A stretch of 64,000 nucleotides of DNA. It comes from JAGPCK01 sp964535575. GTDB lineage: Bacteria > Bacteroidota > Bacteroidia > UKL13-3. The notes beneath the pieces were generated by a model, which saw nothing but the letters and a program-made list of their open reading frames with translations, had not been told where the DNA came from and did no database searches. The translations under genes were made by a program, and so were the position numbers. Shown piece by piece: positions 45,036-53,592 of this stretch (the stretch's first letter is position 1; every line of letters begins with the position of its first letter). The stretch lies in contig CAZHTC010000008.1 in NCBI GenBank assembly GCA_964535575.1, positions 1-64,000 of the forward strand, in the 5' to 3' direction.

Positions 45036-46264
45036 AAAAGTATTTTCCCCACTTTACTTCTGAATGATAAAAAATGGCTGTTATGATTCAGGTTTTTAAA
45101 ATAAGGATTTACCAAAAATGTTTTTACCCGTATTTTAGAATTGAAATAGCCTTTATGTTTTGCCCGCTTAAGGTAGTACATGGCTTTTTTCTGGTTGTTA
45201 TCCAAAGCACATGCCTCGGCACTTTTCATACTCATTACCGCTTTAAACGACCGTTGAAAGGACTTATGGGCATAAAACGAAAAGAAGGCCAATGCTTCGT
45301 TGTATTGCTCCTGATAGAGTAAAATATTTCCGCGCTCAACCAGCGTTGCCTGAATATTGATATGGTCGTTGTACATACACCTGAAAATGTCTTTTTCGGC
45401 TAAATCAAATTTACCGGTTTTACTGTACAAAATGGAACGCTGAAAGTAGGCTAAATAATCGGTTGAATCGAGTTGAATGGCGTAGTTAAGTGAGGCCAGT
45501 GCTTCATTGTATCGTTTCAGCAGCATTTGCGCCACACCTTTATTTCGCCAGGCTATTTCAAGGGTACTGTCAACAGCCAATGCTTTTTCAAAATCTTTAA
45601 GGGCCGATGTGATATCATCAGGATGCACATGCTGCATATACTCGAGCGAAAAATTCACTACGCTGCCACGGTTGTTGTACACCAGTGCCATGGTACTGTC
45701 TAACTGAATGGCTTTATTGTAGCATTTGTAAGCATTTGCCAAATCATCCAGTTCCTGATAACATTTTCCAAGGTTATTATAAGTCTCCGGGTCGTAGGGC
45801 GAATTTGCCAGCGATTTGTTCAAAAAACGGATGGCCTTTTCGTATTTCCCTTCCGCGCAATAAATGGTTCCGATTAATTTATACAGGTCTTTGTTTTCGG
45901 TTCGGTTCATGTTTACGGCACGCTTCAAATCGCGAATGGCAAAGTGCAGGTCGTTGTTCATATACCGGCAAATACCGCGGTAAATTAGTGCCCGGTAGTC
46001 GCCCGACATAATACTGAGGTATCTGGTAAAATATTGTTCGGCCTCCCGGTAATTCTCTTTATTCATTTCGGCTACGGCAATATTCATGGTAGCGGTGGCG
46101 CGCAGGTTTCCTCCGTATTGCTGTACACCTCCTTTTGATTGTTTACGGTAAGGAATATAATAATAATCGCCTTGGCGGGAGGGTACCTGACTATACAAGA
46201 GTTGACAGGAGATCAGATATCCTGCAAAAAAAAGAAAAGCCTTAATGAGCCATGATTTGCTCAT
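45032..46264 (-). CDS. Exported TPR-repeat protein
   Basis: A 410-residue protein with a signal peptide (MSKSWLIKAFLFFAGYLISCQLLYSQ) and about eight to nine tetratricopeptide repeats, clearest at YNNLGKCYQELDDLANAYKCYNKAI, WRNKGVAQMLLKRYNEALASLNYAI and YFQRSILYSKTGKFDLAEK. TPR proteins are protein-interaction scaffolds. Its stop overlaps the start of the large T9SS protein by four bases, so I infer that the two act together, perhaps in its export or surface assembly. SprF/PorP-type partners often accompany type B T9SS proteins, but this one is a TPR protein instead. Confidence 0.9.
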   Translation of the reverse strand: MSKSWLIKAFLFFAGYLISCQLLYSQVPSRQGDYYYIPYRKQSKGGVQQYGGNLRATATMNIAVAEMNKENYREAEQYFTRYLSIMSGDYRALIYRGICRYMNNDLHFAIRDLKRAVNMNRTENKDLYKLIGTIYCAEGKYEKAIRFLNKSLANSPYDPETYNNLGKCYQELDDLANAYKCYNKAIQLDSTMALVYNNRGSVVNFSLEYMQHVHPDDITSALKDFEKALAVDSTLEIAWRNKGVAQMLLKRYNEALASLNYAIQLDSTDYLAYFQRSILYSKTGKFDLAEKDIFRCMYNDHINIQATLVERGNILLYQEQYNEALAFFSFYAHKSFQRSFKAVMSMKSAEACALDNNQKKAMYYLKRAKHKGYFNSKIRVKTFLVNPYFKNLNHNSHFLSFRSKVGKILL

Positions 46265-46339
46265 ATTCGTTTAGTTGATATTCAGCTACTAAATTAAGTA
46301 AAAACTACTTCAATTCAGCAGAAAAGACAAAATAAACTT

Positions 46340-47575
46340 TCAGAAGGTTGCCTCGGTTGTTTGAATCTGCCCGTTTCGTTTAAATTTCACAGTAGTTTTT
46401 TGGCCTTTTTCAAACTGCGAGAGGGCTTTCATATAGCTTTGCATATCGGTTATCTCCACCTCACCCAAACCTATCAGAATATCTCCCGCTTTTAATCCGG
46501 CTGCAGCGGCAGGTTTGCCTTCACTCACCCCGTCTAACCGTACACCCGGGCCTTCGAACGAGTAATCGGGTATTATGCCTAGCGTTACTTTAAACCTCGG
46601 ACTGTTGGTTTGCGAATTTTTTGTTTGCAGGTAGGTAAGTTTATCTTCCTTGCAAATTTCGCCCACTACTTTTACAATAAAATCAAGCACCTGTTTCTCT
46701 CCGTAAAAGTTGATTTTTTCAATATCATCCGTTGGGCGGTGGTAATCGCCATGCGTGCCGGTAAAAAAATGCAATACCGGAATTCCCTTCAGGTAAAATG
46801 AAGCGTGGTCTGATGGTCCCATTCCGGCTGAATCAGTTTTAACTTTAATTACCGATTCTTTGGTAATCGTAGCCAACATGGGTTCAAACTTGGGACTGGT
46901 GCCTGTGCCATAGACAATAATTTTTTTGGTGCTGTCATTCAACCGGCCAATCATGTCCATGTTTATCATGCAATTGATTTTGTCGATCGAAAGGGTAGGA
47001 TTGTTTACAAAAAATTTAGAACCCAGTAAACCTTCTTCCTCACCCGAAAAACAGATGAACAGGAAATTATATTTTTCTTTTTTCTCGTTTTCGGTAAAGT
47101 AGCGGGCCAGCTCCAGCACACCGGCCACCCCTGATGCATTATCATCAGCACCATTATGCACTTTGTTTTCAGGATTTGCATCAAGCGAATGACCGCCATG
47201 TCCCATTCCCAAATGGTCGTAATGCGCCCCGATTACAATGGTAAATTCGGCATCGTTGTTCAAAAATCCAATTACATTGCGCCCGGTGGTTTTGAGTGCA
47301 TTTTTTTCGCTGGTGTCGTGCGGATTGGGATTGTATTTAACAGGAAAATCCTGAAAATTATAAACGGTTCCCAATGGTTGGAGTTTGTATTTCTGAAATT
47401 GTTTGGTAATATACTGATAAGCTTTTTTCTCTCCCTTGCTTCCGGGAAAACGCCCCTGCAACTTATCATCGGCCAGATAGCTGATATGTTTTTTTATGTC
47501 TTCGGTATTGGTTTGTGCCGAAACAAATTTTATACTGAATAATACGCAAACGAGAATTATTATTACTCTTTTCAT
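46340..47575 (-). CDS. Exported M28-family zinc peptidase with PDZ domain
   Basis: A 411-residue secreted aminopeptidase-like enzyme. Signal peptide MKRVIIILVCVLFSIKFVSAQ. Zinc-site segments of the M28 family appear in order: GAHYDHLGMG (H), NGADDNASGVAG (D), FSGEEEGLLGSKFF (E pair), NMDMIGR (D) and GTHGDYHRPTDD (H). A C-terminal PDZ domain (about 330-411) carries LDGVSEGKPAAAAGLKAGDIL. The likely role is extracellular peptide trimming. A full -7 box lies 27 bases before the ATG. The PD40 gene 46 bases upstream is in the same direction. Confidence 0.95.
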   Translation of the reverse strand: MKRVIIILVCVLFSIKFVSAQTNTEDIKKHISYLADDKLQGRFPGSKGEKKAYQYITKQFQKYKLQPLGTVYNFQDFPVKYNPNPHDTSEKNALKTTGRNVIGFLNNDAEFTIVIGAHYDHLGMGHGGHSLDANPENKVHNGADDNASGVAGVLELARYFTENEKKEKYNFLFICFSGEEEGLLGSKFFVNNPTLSIDKINCMINMDMIGRLNDSTKKIIVYGTGTSPKFEPMLATITKESVIKVKTDSAGMGPSDHASFYLKGIPVLHFFTGTHGDYHRPTDDIEKINFYGEKQVLDFIVKVVGEICKEDKLTYLQTKNSQTNSPRFKVTLGIIPDYSFEGPGVRLDGVSEGKPAAAAGLKAGDILIGLGEVEITDMQSYMKALSQFEKGQKTTVKFKRNGQIQTTEATF

Positions 47576-47602
47576 GTAAATAGTTTATTGCTTGATTTAA
47601 CA

Positions 47603-47610
47603 CAAACGTA
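47603..47610 (-). promoter_or_regulatory. -7 box before M28 peptidase
   Basis: TACGTTTG on the minus strand, full TAnnTTTG match, 27 bases before the ATG at 47575 and inside the 46-base gap after the PD40 gene. Confidence 0.5.
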
Positions 47611-47621
47611 AGAAATCTGCT

Positions 47622-48665
47622 TCAATCTTCCCAGTCGCAAATAAACAAGTTGGTATCGCGGGTTCCGCCATTGTTGCGGTTGGAGGAAAATACCAGTTTT
47701 TTCCCATCAGGCGAAAACATAGGGAAGGCATTGAACATACTTTCAGATGTTATTTGCTCAAGCCCGGTTCCGTCCTCGTTTATCATAAACAATTGAAAAT
47801 CGTAACCTTTTTGCGAATGATGATTGGATGAGAAAATGATTTTTTTACCTGACGGATGATAAAATGGTGCCCAGTTGGCTTTGCCCAGGTGAGTAACCTG
47901 TTTCAGGTCACTGCCGTCAATATTGCATGTATAAATTTCCATGGTGGTAGGTGCCACAAGCCCCTGTGCTAAAAGTTCCTTGTATTCTTTCACTTCCTCT
48001 TCCGTTTTAGGTCGGGAGGCGCGGAATACCAGTTTCTTCCCATCGGGCGAGAAAAAGGCGCCACCGTCATAACCCAGTTCGCGGGTAATTTGAACGGGAT
48101 TGCTACCATCTATATTCATTACCCACAACTCCAGATCGCCTGAGCGGGTGGAGGTAAACACAATTTTATCCCCTTTGGGCGACACCGTTGCTTCGGCATC
48201 ATATCCGGGAGCATTAGTAAGTTGGCCAGTTATTTTTCCTTTTAAATCGGCAATGTAAATATCAAATTCGGGGTATATGGCCCACAGGTATTTTTTACCC
48301 ATTTGTGGTGCAGGCGGACAATCTTTTCCGGCATGGTGGGTTGAAGCATAGAGAATATGCTTTTTGTCGGGCATAAAATAGGCACAGGTGGTACGGCCTT
48401 CACCGGTAGAAATAAGACCCGGACGCAGGGAAGTATCTTTACTTGATTTGGCAATATCCAAATGAAAAATCTGGTCGCATTTTAATCCCCATTTCGGGTT
48501 GTTGCTTTGAAAACTGAGGTGTTTGCTATCGGGGCTGAAATACGCTTCGGCATTATCGCCACCAAATGTTAACTGGCGCAGGTTCTTTAAATGCTTTTCA
48601 GGGGCATCGGGGGCAAACGATAAAAGCAATAAAACGCTCAGGGAAAAAAGTAGTGTTCTTATCAT
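47622..48665 (-). CDS. Exported TolB-like PD40 beta-propeller protein
   Basis: A 347-residue protein with signal peptide MIRTLLFSLSVLLLLSFA and about six PD40/WD40-like repeats of the pattern SPDGKKLVFSSxR, clearest at FFSPDGKKLVFRASR, YHPSGKKIIFSSNHH and MFSPDGKKLVFSSNRN. The repeats recall TolB and the propeller part of DPP-family peptidases, but no peptidase domain follows, so a binding or scaffolding role is likely. It probably acts in the periplasm or at the surface. Its promoter lies 17 bases before the ATG. Confidence 0.93.
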   Translation of the reverse strand: MIRTLLFSLSVLLLLSFAPDAPEKHLKNLRQLTFGGDNAEAYFSPDSKHLSFQSNNPKWGLKCDQIFHLDIAKSSKDTSLRPGLISTGEGRTTCAYFMPDKKHILYASTHHAGKDCPPAPQMGKKYLWAIYPEFDIYIADLKGKITGQLTNAPGYDAEATVSPKGDKIVFTSTRSGDLELWVMNIDGSNPVQITRELGYDGGAFFSPDGKKLVFRASRPKTEEEVKEYKELLAQGLVAPTTMEIYTCNIDGSDLKQVTHLGKANWAPFYHPSGKKIIFSSNHHSQKGYDFQLFMINEDGTGLEQITSESMFNAFPMFSPDGKKLVFSSNRNNGGTRDTNLFICDWED

Positions 48666-48682
48666 ACGTAAAATAAATTACG

Positions 48683-48690
48683 CAAATGTA
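48683..48690 (-). promoter_or_regulatory. -7 box before PD40 protein
   Basis: TACATTTG on the minus strand, full TAnnTTTG match, 17 bases before the ATG at 48665. Confidence 0.5.
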
Positions 48691-48828
48691 AAAACACCCA
48701 TCGTTATGGCATATCTGCAATTGTCATGGTTAAGTAAGAAAACCGGAAATAGAGGGGGAAATGATAAAAATCACAAACTCACGCTTAGGTAAACTCAGGG
48801 CAACAAGAGAACTCACAAACTCACAATT

Positions 48829-49176
48829 TCAATTAATATCCCAGCAGTCGCAAAGAATATCAATGTATTTGTTTTCGTCACGGGTTATTTGAGCATCGGC
48901 TTTTACCAAGCTAATGGCGAACTTAAGAAAATCGCTGCGCTCATGTTCGGTTGAGTCACTGAAAAAATCTTCGGCAGCTTTTCTAAAATGCTCTAAGTAT
49001 TTATCTCTGGGCAAGGTGCTTAATATTTCCACTTCATTATCCATTTCAATATGAAACGGAAAATTATCTTTCAGGTATTTAACAATCACAATTCCTTCAG
49101 AACCGGCAAATTCACCGTCTACTTCCGACAGAATCATCAGCATATGATACCCTGCCACCGCTTTATTCATCTTCAT
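48829..49176 (-). CDS. TerB-like helical protein
   Basis: A 115-residue all-helical protein that fits the TerB (tellurite-resistance/DjlA-like) fold: MLMILSEVDGEFAGSEGIVIVKYL and FAISLVKADAQITRDENKYIDIL show the two repeated acidic turns (D-GEF and D-A-ITRDE) that bind metal in TerB. No other ter genes are nearby, so a tellurite role is not implied; stand-alone TerB-like proteins are common. The 163-base gap downstream to the PD40 gene contains a 12-base direct repeat TCACAAACTCAC (48771-48782, 48813-48824). A -7-like box lies four bases before the ATG. Confidence 0.85.
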   Translation of the reverse strand: MKMNKAVAGYHMLMILSEVDGEFAGSEGIVIVKYLKDNFPFHIEMDNEVEILSTLPRDKYLEHFRKAAEDFFSDSTEHERSDFLKFAISLVKADAQITRDENKYIDILCDCWDIN

Positions 49177-49180
49177 GGTA

Positions 49181-49188
49181 CAAGTTTA
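49181..49188 (-). promoter_or_regulatory. -7-like box four bases before TerB-like ATG
   Basis: TAAACTTG on the minus strand, five of six fixed positions, then TACC and the ATG at 49176. Confidence 0.3.
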
Positions 49189-49304
49189 AATAAAATAGAA
49201 ATTAAAAGTAATGATAAACACCCTGACATTTAAAAAAATAATATAGGATATGTGGTAAATGCCTGTGGTACTTATCGCTTTTTGGATATTAGTATGTCGG
49301 GCTT

Positions 49305-50399
49305 TCAGGCATTTGTGTACACCTGCATCAGTGCTTCCGATGTATTCCGGACATTAAACCGCTGCACATACTTATATCCTTCCGCTGCCATTTGTTGGGA
49401 AAGTTTGGGTGAGTTTAATACCTGTTCTATGTTTTCGGCCAGTTCAAAATTTAATTCGGGGTTAATATAACGCGTAGCAGGCCCTCCGGCTTCTTCAAAG
49501 CAGCTTCCGACACCGGTAATAACAGGCACTTTGCTGTACAATGCTTCTATAATGGGAATACCAAAACCCTCAAAGGTGCTGGGGTAAATAAACAGGGAGG
49601 CTCCCCGGTAAATGGCCGGCATTTGCTGGAGCGGAATATTTTCGGCAAACAATACCCGGTCCTCAATCCCATGATTTTTTAAATACTGTTGTACCTGCTT
49701 TTTATAAGGCGTACTTTTGCCAATAACCAGCAACGGAATTTGCACTTTATTTTTAAGTACTTTAAGTGCTTTGACAATGCTCATTAAATTTTTGCGTGGC
49801 TCAATGGTGCCCACATACAGCAGGTATTTTTCGGGCAGCGAAACGGAGGTAACAGGCGCTACCTCATTCCGGGTGTAAACTTCATCACAACTTTGGTACA
49901 CTACTTTAATTTTTTGTTCAGGTACCTTCAAAAATTCCATCAGGTCGTTTTTTGTTTGGCGGCTGATGGCGATAATGGTATCGGCTGCTTCACATGCCCT
50001 GCGTGTTTTCCAGGTGTAAATGGCCCGGTCAATGGGGCGGTACCATTTGGGATAGCGCATAAAAATGACATCATGAATGGTGACAACTTTTTTCACCTTC
50101 AGTTTGGCCGAATTCAACGGTAACTCATTACTTAGTCCGTGGTAAATATCAATTTTGCGTGTGTCGAAAAAAGCCGGAGAAGGATACAGGCGGTTGATGA
50201 TTGAAATTCCGCTGTGTATATGAACATCAGGTTCATGAAAAAGGAAATCGGTTTCGTGGGTAAGTTTAGCATCAGGTGTTAACAGGTGCAGGGATTGACC
50301 GCTTTGATACCTGCACAAATTTTTAATCAGGGTACGGGAATAGTTTCCCAATCCGGAGCGATTTAAAAAAGCGCGCTTTGCATCAAAGGCAATATGCAT
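49305..50399 (-). CDS. Glycosyltransferase family 4 protein
   Basis: GT-B fold glycosyltransferase of 364 residues. N-terminal acceptor loop NRSGLGNYSRTLIKNL, donor-domain start LYVGTIEPRKNL near 195, and the donor-phosphate motif FEGFGIPIIEALYSKVPVI near 280 with the paired glutamates of the EX7E motif. The fold fits mannosyl or similar transferases of surface polysaccharides. It follows two T9SS protein genes after 29 bases on the same strand and may be the last gene of that operon; the link between them is unclear. The second gap, 49177-49304, has no gene. Confidence 0.93.
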   Translation of the reverse strand: MHIAFDAKRAFLNRSGLGNYSRTLIKNLCRYQSGQSLHLLTPDAKLTHETDFLFHEPDVHIHSGISIINRLYPSPAFFDTRKIDIYHGLSNELPLNSAKLKVKKVVTIHDVIFMRYPKWYRPIDRAIYTWKTRRACEAADTIIAISRQTKNDLMEFLKVPEQKIKVVYQSCDEVYTRNEVAPVTSVSLPEKYLLYVGTIEPRKNLMSIVKALKVLKNKVQIPLLVIGKSTPYKKQVQQYLKNHGIEDRVLFAENIPLQQMPAIYRGASLFIYPSTFEGFGIPIIEALYSKVPVITGVGSCFEEAGGPATRYINPELNFELAENIEQVLNSPKLSQQMAAEGYKYVQRFNVRNTSEALMQVYTNA

Positions 50400-50428
50400 G
50401 GGCGCAAGTTAACAATTCGGGCAGACAT

Positions 50429-51907
50429 TTATTCCTTAATGATTTTCCCTTGCATGGTTTCGCCCGTTTCTGAATGCACGCTGTAAAAATAAACACCTGA
50501 TGGAAGGGAAGACAGTGTAAGTTCATTTTTACCTTCATCTAACGAGGTGGTGAGGACTTCTTTGCCAACCAAATCATACAAGACAAATTGTATAGGGATA
50601 GGTTCATTCCACTCAATAGTTAGTATATCCTGTACCGGATTTGGGTAAATAAGTAAGGCGTTTGCCTTTGGTAAATGATCCTGATTAAGAAGGATATTGA
50701 AATTGATGGGCGTGCCCCATGTAACATTTCCTTTTTTGTAGTAATACAACTCTTTTATTTGGGCTCTTTCTGACAAAAAATCAGGTGTAACGGAATACAC
50801 CAACCCAAAGCCCGGTCTGAATAAAAGAGAGGGGGTTACCCCATCAACCGGAGGGTGATAACAGGAGTCGGGATAGGTTGGACCATAGAGATCCTTTTTT
50901 GCTTCGAGGCTAAATCCCATGCTGTCGAGCATTATATTCAGATAGGTACCAAATCCTAAATTGAAAAAGGTAGTATTAAATAATTTATGTAAGCACCATG
51001 TTTCATCCTCATCGCTATTAGTAATCATTACATCAAGGGTATCGTATTCTATTTTTCTGGGTTGTTGGTTGAGGTAAATGGTACTGATTTCTATTTTATA
51101 TTTTATGGTATCGTTGTTTGGAGTGGCTTCTTTGGAAATTATCTTTCTGCGCTCATAAGGATTATGATAGTAAAAGCCGGGTATCGGACTATAAGGCACG
51201 TTGGTAACACGATATTCAAAAACATCCCCCTGTTCATAGGTGTTGAGTTGTTTAATGGAGGGGTAAGGTTTACCAAAAACACGGTCGCTGCAATGTGCGG
51301 GCCGAAGTTCCGTTGAATCTCCGGGATATAACCACTGAATACATCCGAACTGTTTGCTTATTTTTAATTCTTTTCCGTTTGAAGGGGAGGGAATCTGTTG
51401 CTTTAATGCATTTACTCTGATTATGGAATAGGTAATAACCGAATCGGTTGCCCCTTCAAATGTTTCAGGTTGTTTGCTTTTTACCACAGCCAGGTAATTT
51501 GAATCGGGGTGTTGTACTTCCCTTAAATATACAAAAGTATCATTAAGTTCTACCTGCGTTTTAATCCTAATGGTGTCGTTGTTGGTTACCGAAAACAAAT
51601 AATCTCCATTGCTTTTTTTAGTCATGCATTTCCCGAAGAAAAACTCCCGGTTTAACTTATAACAAAATCCGTCTGGGGAGGAAAGGTGTTTATAGTTGAG
51701 ATATACTGAATCATTGTGAAGGGCGTAGAAAGTATCGCAAAAGATGGTGTGAGAAACCGGCTCAATAGTAAAAAAAGGGGGGGCTTGCCATAGTGTTTTG
51801 GCAGGGGTTAAGAAAACGTAAAGTACCCCCGGTTTAAAGGGCGTATAATTTTGAGCGGCCGCATTTATTGAAGCAAATACAAAAAGAATGGATACTATTC
51901 TTTTCAT
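50429..51907 (-). CDS. T9SS type A sorting-domain protein, paralogue 2
   Basis: A 492-residue exported protein. Signal peptide MKRIVSILFVFASINAAAQ, a long beta-rich body without a recognisable catalytic motif, and a C-terminal T9SS type A domain with IYPNPVQDILTIEW, VLYDLVGKEVLTT, and ending SGVYFYSVHSETGETMQGKIIKE. It is a paralogue of the upstream gene (51904-53337): the C-terminal 85 residues align closely, and KLNREFFFGKCM/ISLGKMFFTPNR-like and QGDVFEYR/IGDAFEQT-like segments align through the body. The start overlaps the stop of that gene by four bases. Function is unknown. Confidence 0.9.
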   Translation of the reverse strand: MKRIVSILFVFASINAAAQNYTPFKPGVLYVFLTPAKTLWQAPPFFTIEPVSHTIFCDTFYALHNDSVYLNYKHLSSPDGFCYKLNREFFFGKCMTKKSNGDYLFSVTNNDTIRIKTQVELNDTFVYLREVQHPDSNYLAVVKSKQPETFEGATDSVITYSIIRVNALKQQIPSPSNGKELKISKQFGCIQWLYPGDSTELRPAHCSDRVFGKPYPSIKQLNTYEQGDVFEYRVTNVPYSPIPGFYYHNPYERRKIISKEATPNNDTIKYKIEISTIYLNQQPRKIEYDTLDVMITNSDEDETWCLHKLFNTTFFNLGFGTYLNIMLDSMGFSLEAKKDLYGPTYPDSCYHPPVDGVTPSLLFRPGFGLVYSVTPDFLSERAQIKELYYYKKGNVTWGTPINFNILLNQDHLPKANALLIYPNPVQDILTIEWNEPIPIQFVLYDLVGKEVLTTSLDEGKNELTLSSLPSGVYFYSVHSETGETMQGKIIKE

Positions 51908-53337
51908 GGTTTAATAATTTTTCCCTGAATTGTTACTCCTGCCTCCTTTTGTACTGAATAAAAATATACACCCGCAGGAATAGCTAAAAACGGAATTTCA
52001 TTTTTGCCTTCGTTCAGTGTGGATGAAAATACTTCTCTTCCTACTAAATCAAAGAGCAGAAAAGAAGCCGGTTCATGTTCATTCCATTCGATGGTAAGCA
52101 TTTGCTGTACGGGAATAGGATATATTTTAATAATCCTGGAACTTTCCGTGTTCTCTGTACCGGATATAAAACTCAGGTAGTGTGATTTCCCCCAGCTTAA
52201 ATTTCCTTTTTTAAGATATGAAACTTTTGTGTCATAGAGATAACTGTTCCATCCACTCATACACCAACCTGAAGCGTGTCGTTGATACATGCCGGTATGC
52301 GTCTTGTACAATTCAAAAAAACCATCTTCAAAAAAAGGCCTCCGCATAAAATGAATGGAGTCAGAGGTATCAAACATGCATCCCTCACAACGTTCCTGAT
52401 ATAATTCATTTTCTGCGGAATTGTATCTTAAGTGATAATTATAATAGAAAGGATATTGTCCGGGAAGATTAAACATATAGTTTTTACGTTCAAAATACTC
52501 GGTTATGGTATCGGTTTTTACATGAAAAAATGGGTAAAAACTAAGTTCATTTTTTTTAAATATACAGGTGGTAAGGGTATCTCCGGATTTAACTGTATTA
52601 AGTACCTCGAAATGCTTATACGCTAATATTTTGGTGCCACAATCATTATCATCAATTGTTTGCTCAAAAGCATCTCCTATGGAAAAGTCAAATACGTTGT
52701 CAAATAAAGGAACAGTAGGGCCTGATTGCAGTTTTTCATGTGCAATTAACCAATATTCAAGAAAAGCATTGTCATAAGAAAATTCAAAATCGATGGTTTG
52801 AATTAACCCTGTTGTGCGACCTATTTTCAACTTTTTCCCGTTCACCAAAAGGTTTGGATACTCCTTACATGTTAATGAAAGTGTAACCACCGAGTCAATA
52901 AATCCCAATACAGTAGCTGTATCAATAGCGGTCACTTCTGACTGAATGCGTATGGAATCTCTTTCATATAAAGTCCATTTATCAGACAGCGCGTAAGAAG
53001 AAGGAAAGAATACGGTATCATTCAGTTCGGTTATCAATAGAGTCTTTCGGTCGGGGGTTTCTATAATTTTTGATCCCAGAATACAGTTTCTATTTGGGGT
53101 AAAAAACATTTTACCTAAGGAAATACAATAGACAGATTCAAAGCGGCTATTCAACTTTTTATAATCATAAAACGCGGAATCAGGTCCTTCTGCTGAGGAA
53201 GAATCAAGATAAATAACATGAACCCCACCATAAGGACTAAAGTAAATTTGTTTTTTAAGGGGTGTAATAAGCCGATAGTTTTGGGCTTTCACCATAAAGG
53301 ACAATAGAACCAGAAACAGGATTAAACCTTTTTTCAT
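51904..53337 (-). CDS. T9SS type A sorting-domain protein, paralogue 1
   Basis: A 477-residue exported protein with signal peptide MKKGLILFLVLLSFMVKAQ and a C-terminal T9SS type A domain (IYPIPVQQMLTIEW, LLFDLVGREVFSS, ending YFYSVQKEAGVTIQGKIIKP). The body resembles that of the next gene and contains several cysteines (DDNCGTKI, ERCEGCMFD). I chose ATG 53337 because the upstream frame to 53388 lacks signal-peptide features. A full -7 box lies 17 bases before the ATG. The 255-base gap upstream (53338-53592) holds no convincing gene. Confidence 0.9.
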   Translation of the reverse strand: MKKGLILFLVLLSFMVKAQNYRLITPLKKQIYFSPYGGVHVIYLDSSSAEGPDSAFYDYKKLNSRFESVYCISLGKMFFTPNRNCILGSKIIETPDRKTLLITELNDTVFFPSSYALSDKWTLYERDSIRIQSEVTAIDTATVLGFIDSVVTLSLTCKEYPNLLVNGKKLKIGRTTGLIQTIDFEFSYDNAFLEYWLIAHEKLQSGPTVPLFDNVFDFSIGDAFEQTIDDNDCGTKILAYKHFEVLNTVKSGDTLTTCIFKKNELSFYPFFHVKTDTITEYFERKNYMFNLPGQYPFYYNYHLRYNSAENELYQERCEGCMFDTSDSIHFMRRPFFEDGFFELYKTHTGMYQRHASGWCMSGWNSYLYDTKVSYLKKGNLSWGKSHYLSFISGTENTESSRIIKIYPIPVQQMLTIEWNEHEPASFLLFDLVGREVFSSTLNEGKNEIPFLAIPAGVYFYSVQKEAGVTIQGKIIKP

Positions 53338-53354
53338 ATTCAGGTCTTTTTTTT

Positions 53355-53362
53355 CAAAGGTA
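53355..53362 (-). promoter_or_regulatory. -7 box before tandem T9SS genes
   Basis: TACCTTTG on the minus strand, full TAnnTTTG match, 17 bases before the ATG at 53337. A TTTG lies 23 bases further upstream, within the upper range for -33 elements. Confidence 0.55.
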
Positions 53363-53592
53363 CATAAATTCAAAATATGGTTGCTCAAATGGGAAAAACC
53401 CTGTCCGGCTGCTTTCTCTCATCCATTATATTGCCTATGAACCTGTGCTGCTAAACTTTAAACTTTTGAACTTCAAACATTAAACTCGTTGCTGCTTATT
53501 TCTTCACACCCTGCTGTACATAAGTTTTAAGGAGCTTTTTAGGCATAGCCGTCCGCAATAGGTAGTTTCGTGAGGTTAGGAGTGAATATACC

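Noticed and set aside
48771..48824. Direct repeat TCACAAACTCAC in the gap between the PD40 and TerB-like genes, as a possible array
   Set aside because: Only two copies 42 bases apart, with no spacers or repeat regularity of a CRISPR array.
48829..49176. Tellurite-resistance operon
   Set aside because: Only a single TerB-like protein is present, with no other ter genes. TerB folds occur in many unrelated roles.
49257..49314. Nine-base inverted repeat AAATGCCTG / CAGGCATTT after the glycosyltransferase
   Set aside because: The stem is short with a 40-base loop and overlaps the stop codon. It is at chance level and has no T run.
53338..53592. A hidden small gene or RNA between the T9SS genes and parC
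   Set aside because: No frame with family features, no stable hairpin and no full -7 box on the parC side; only AT-rich low-complexity sequence.
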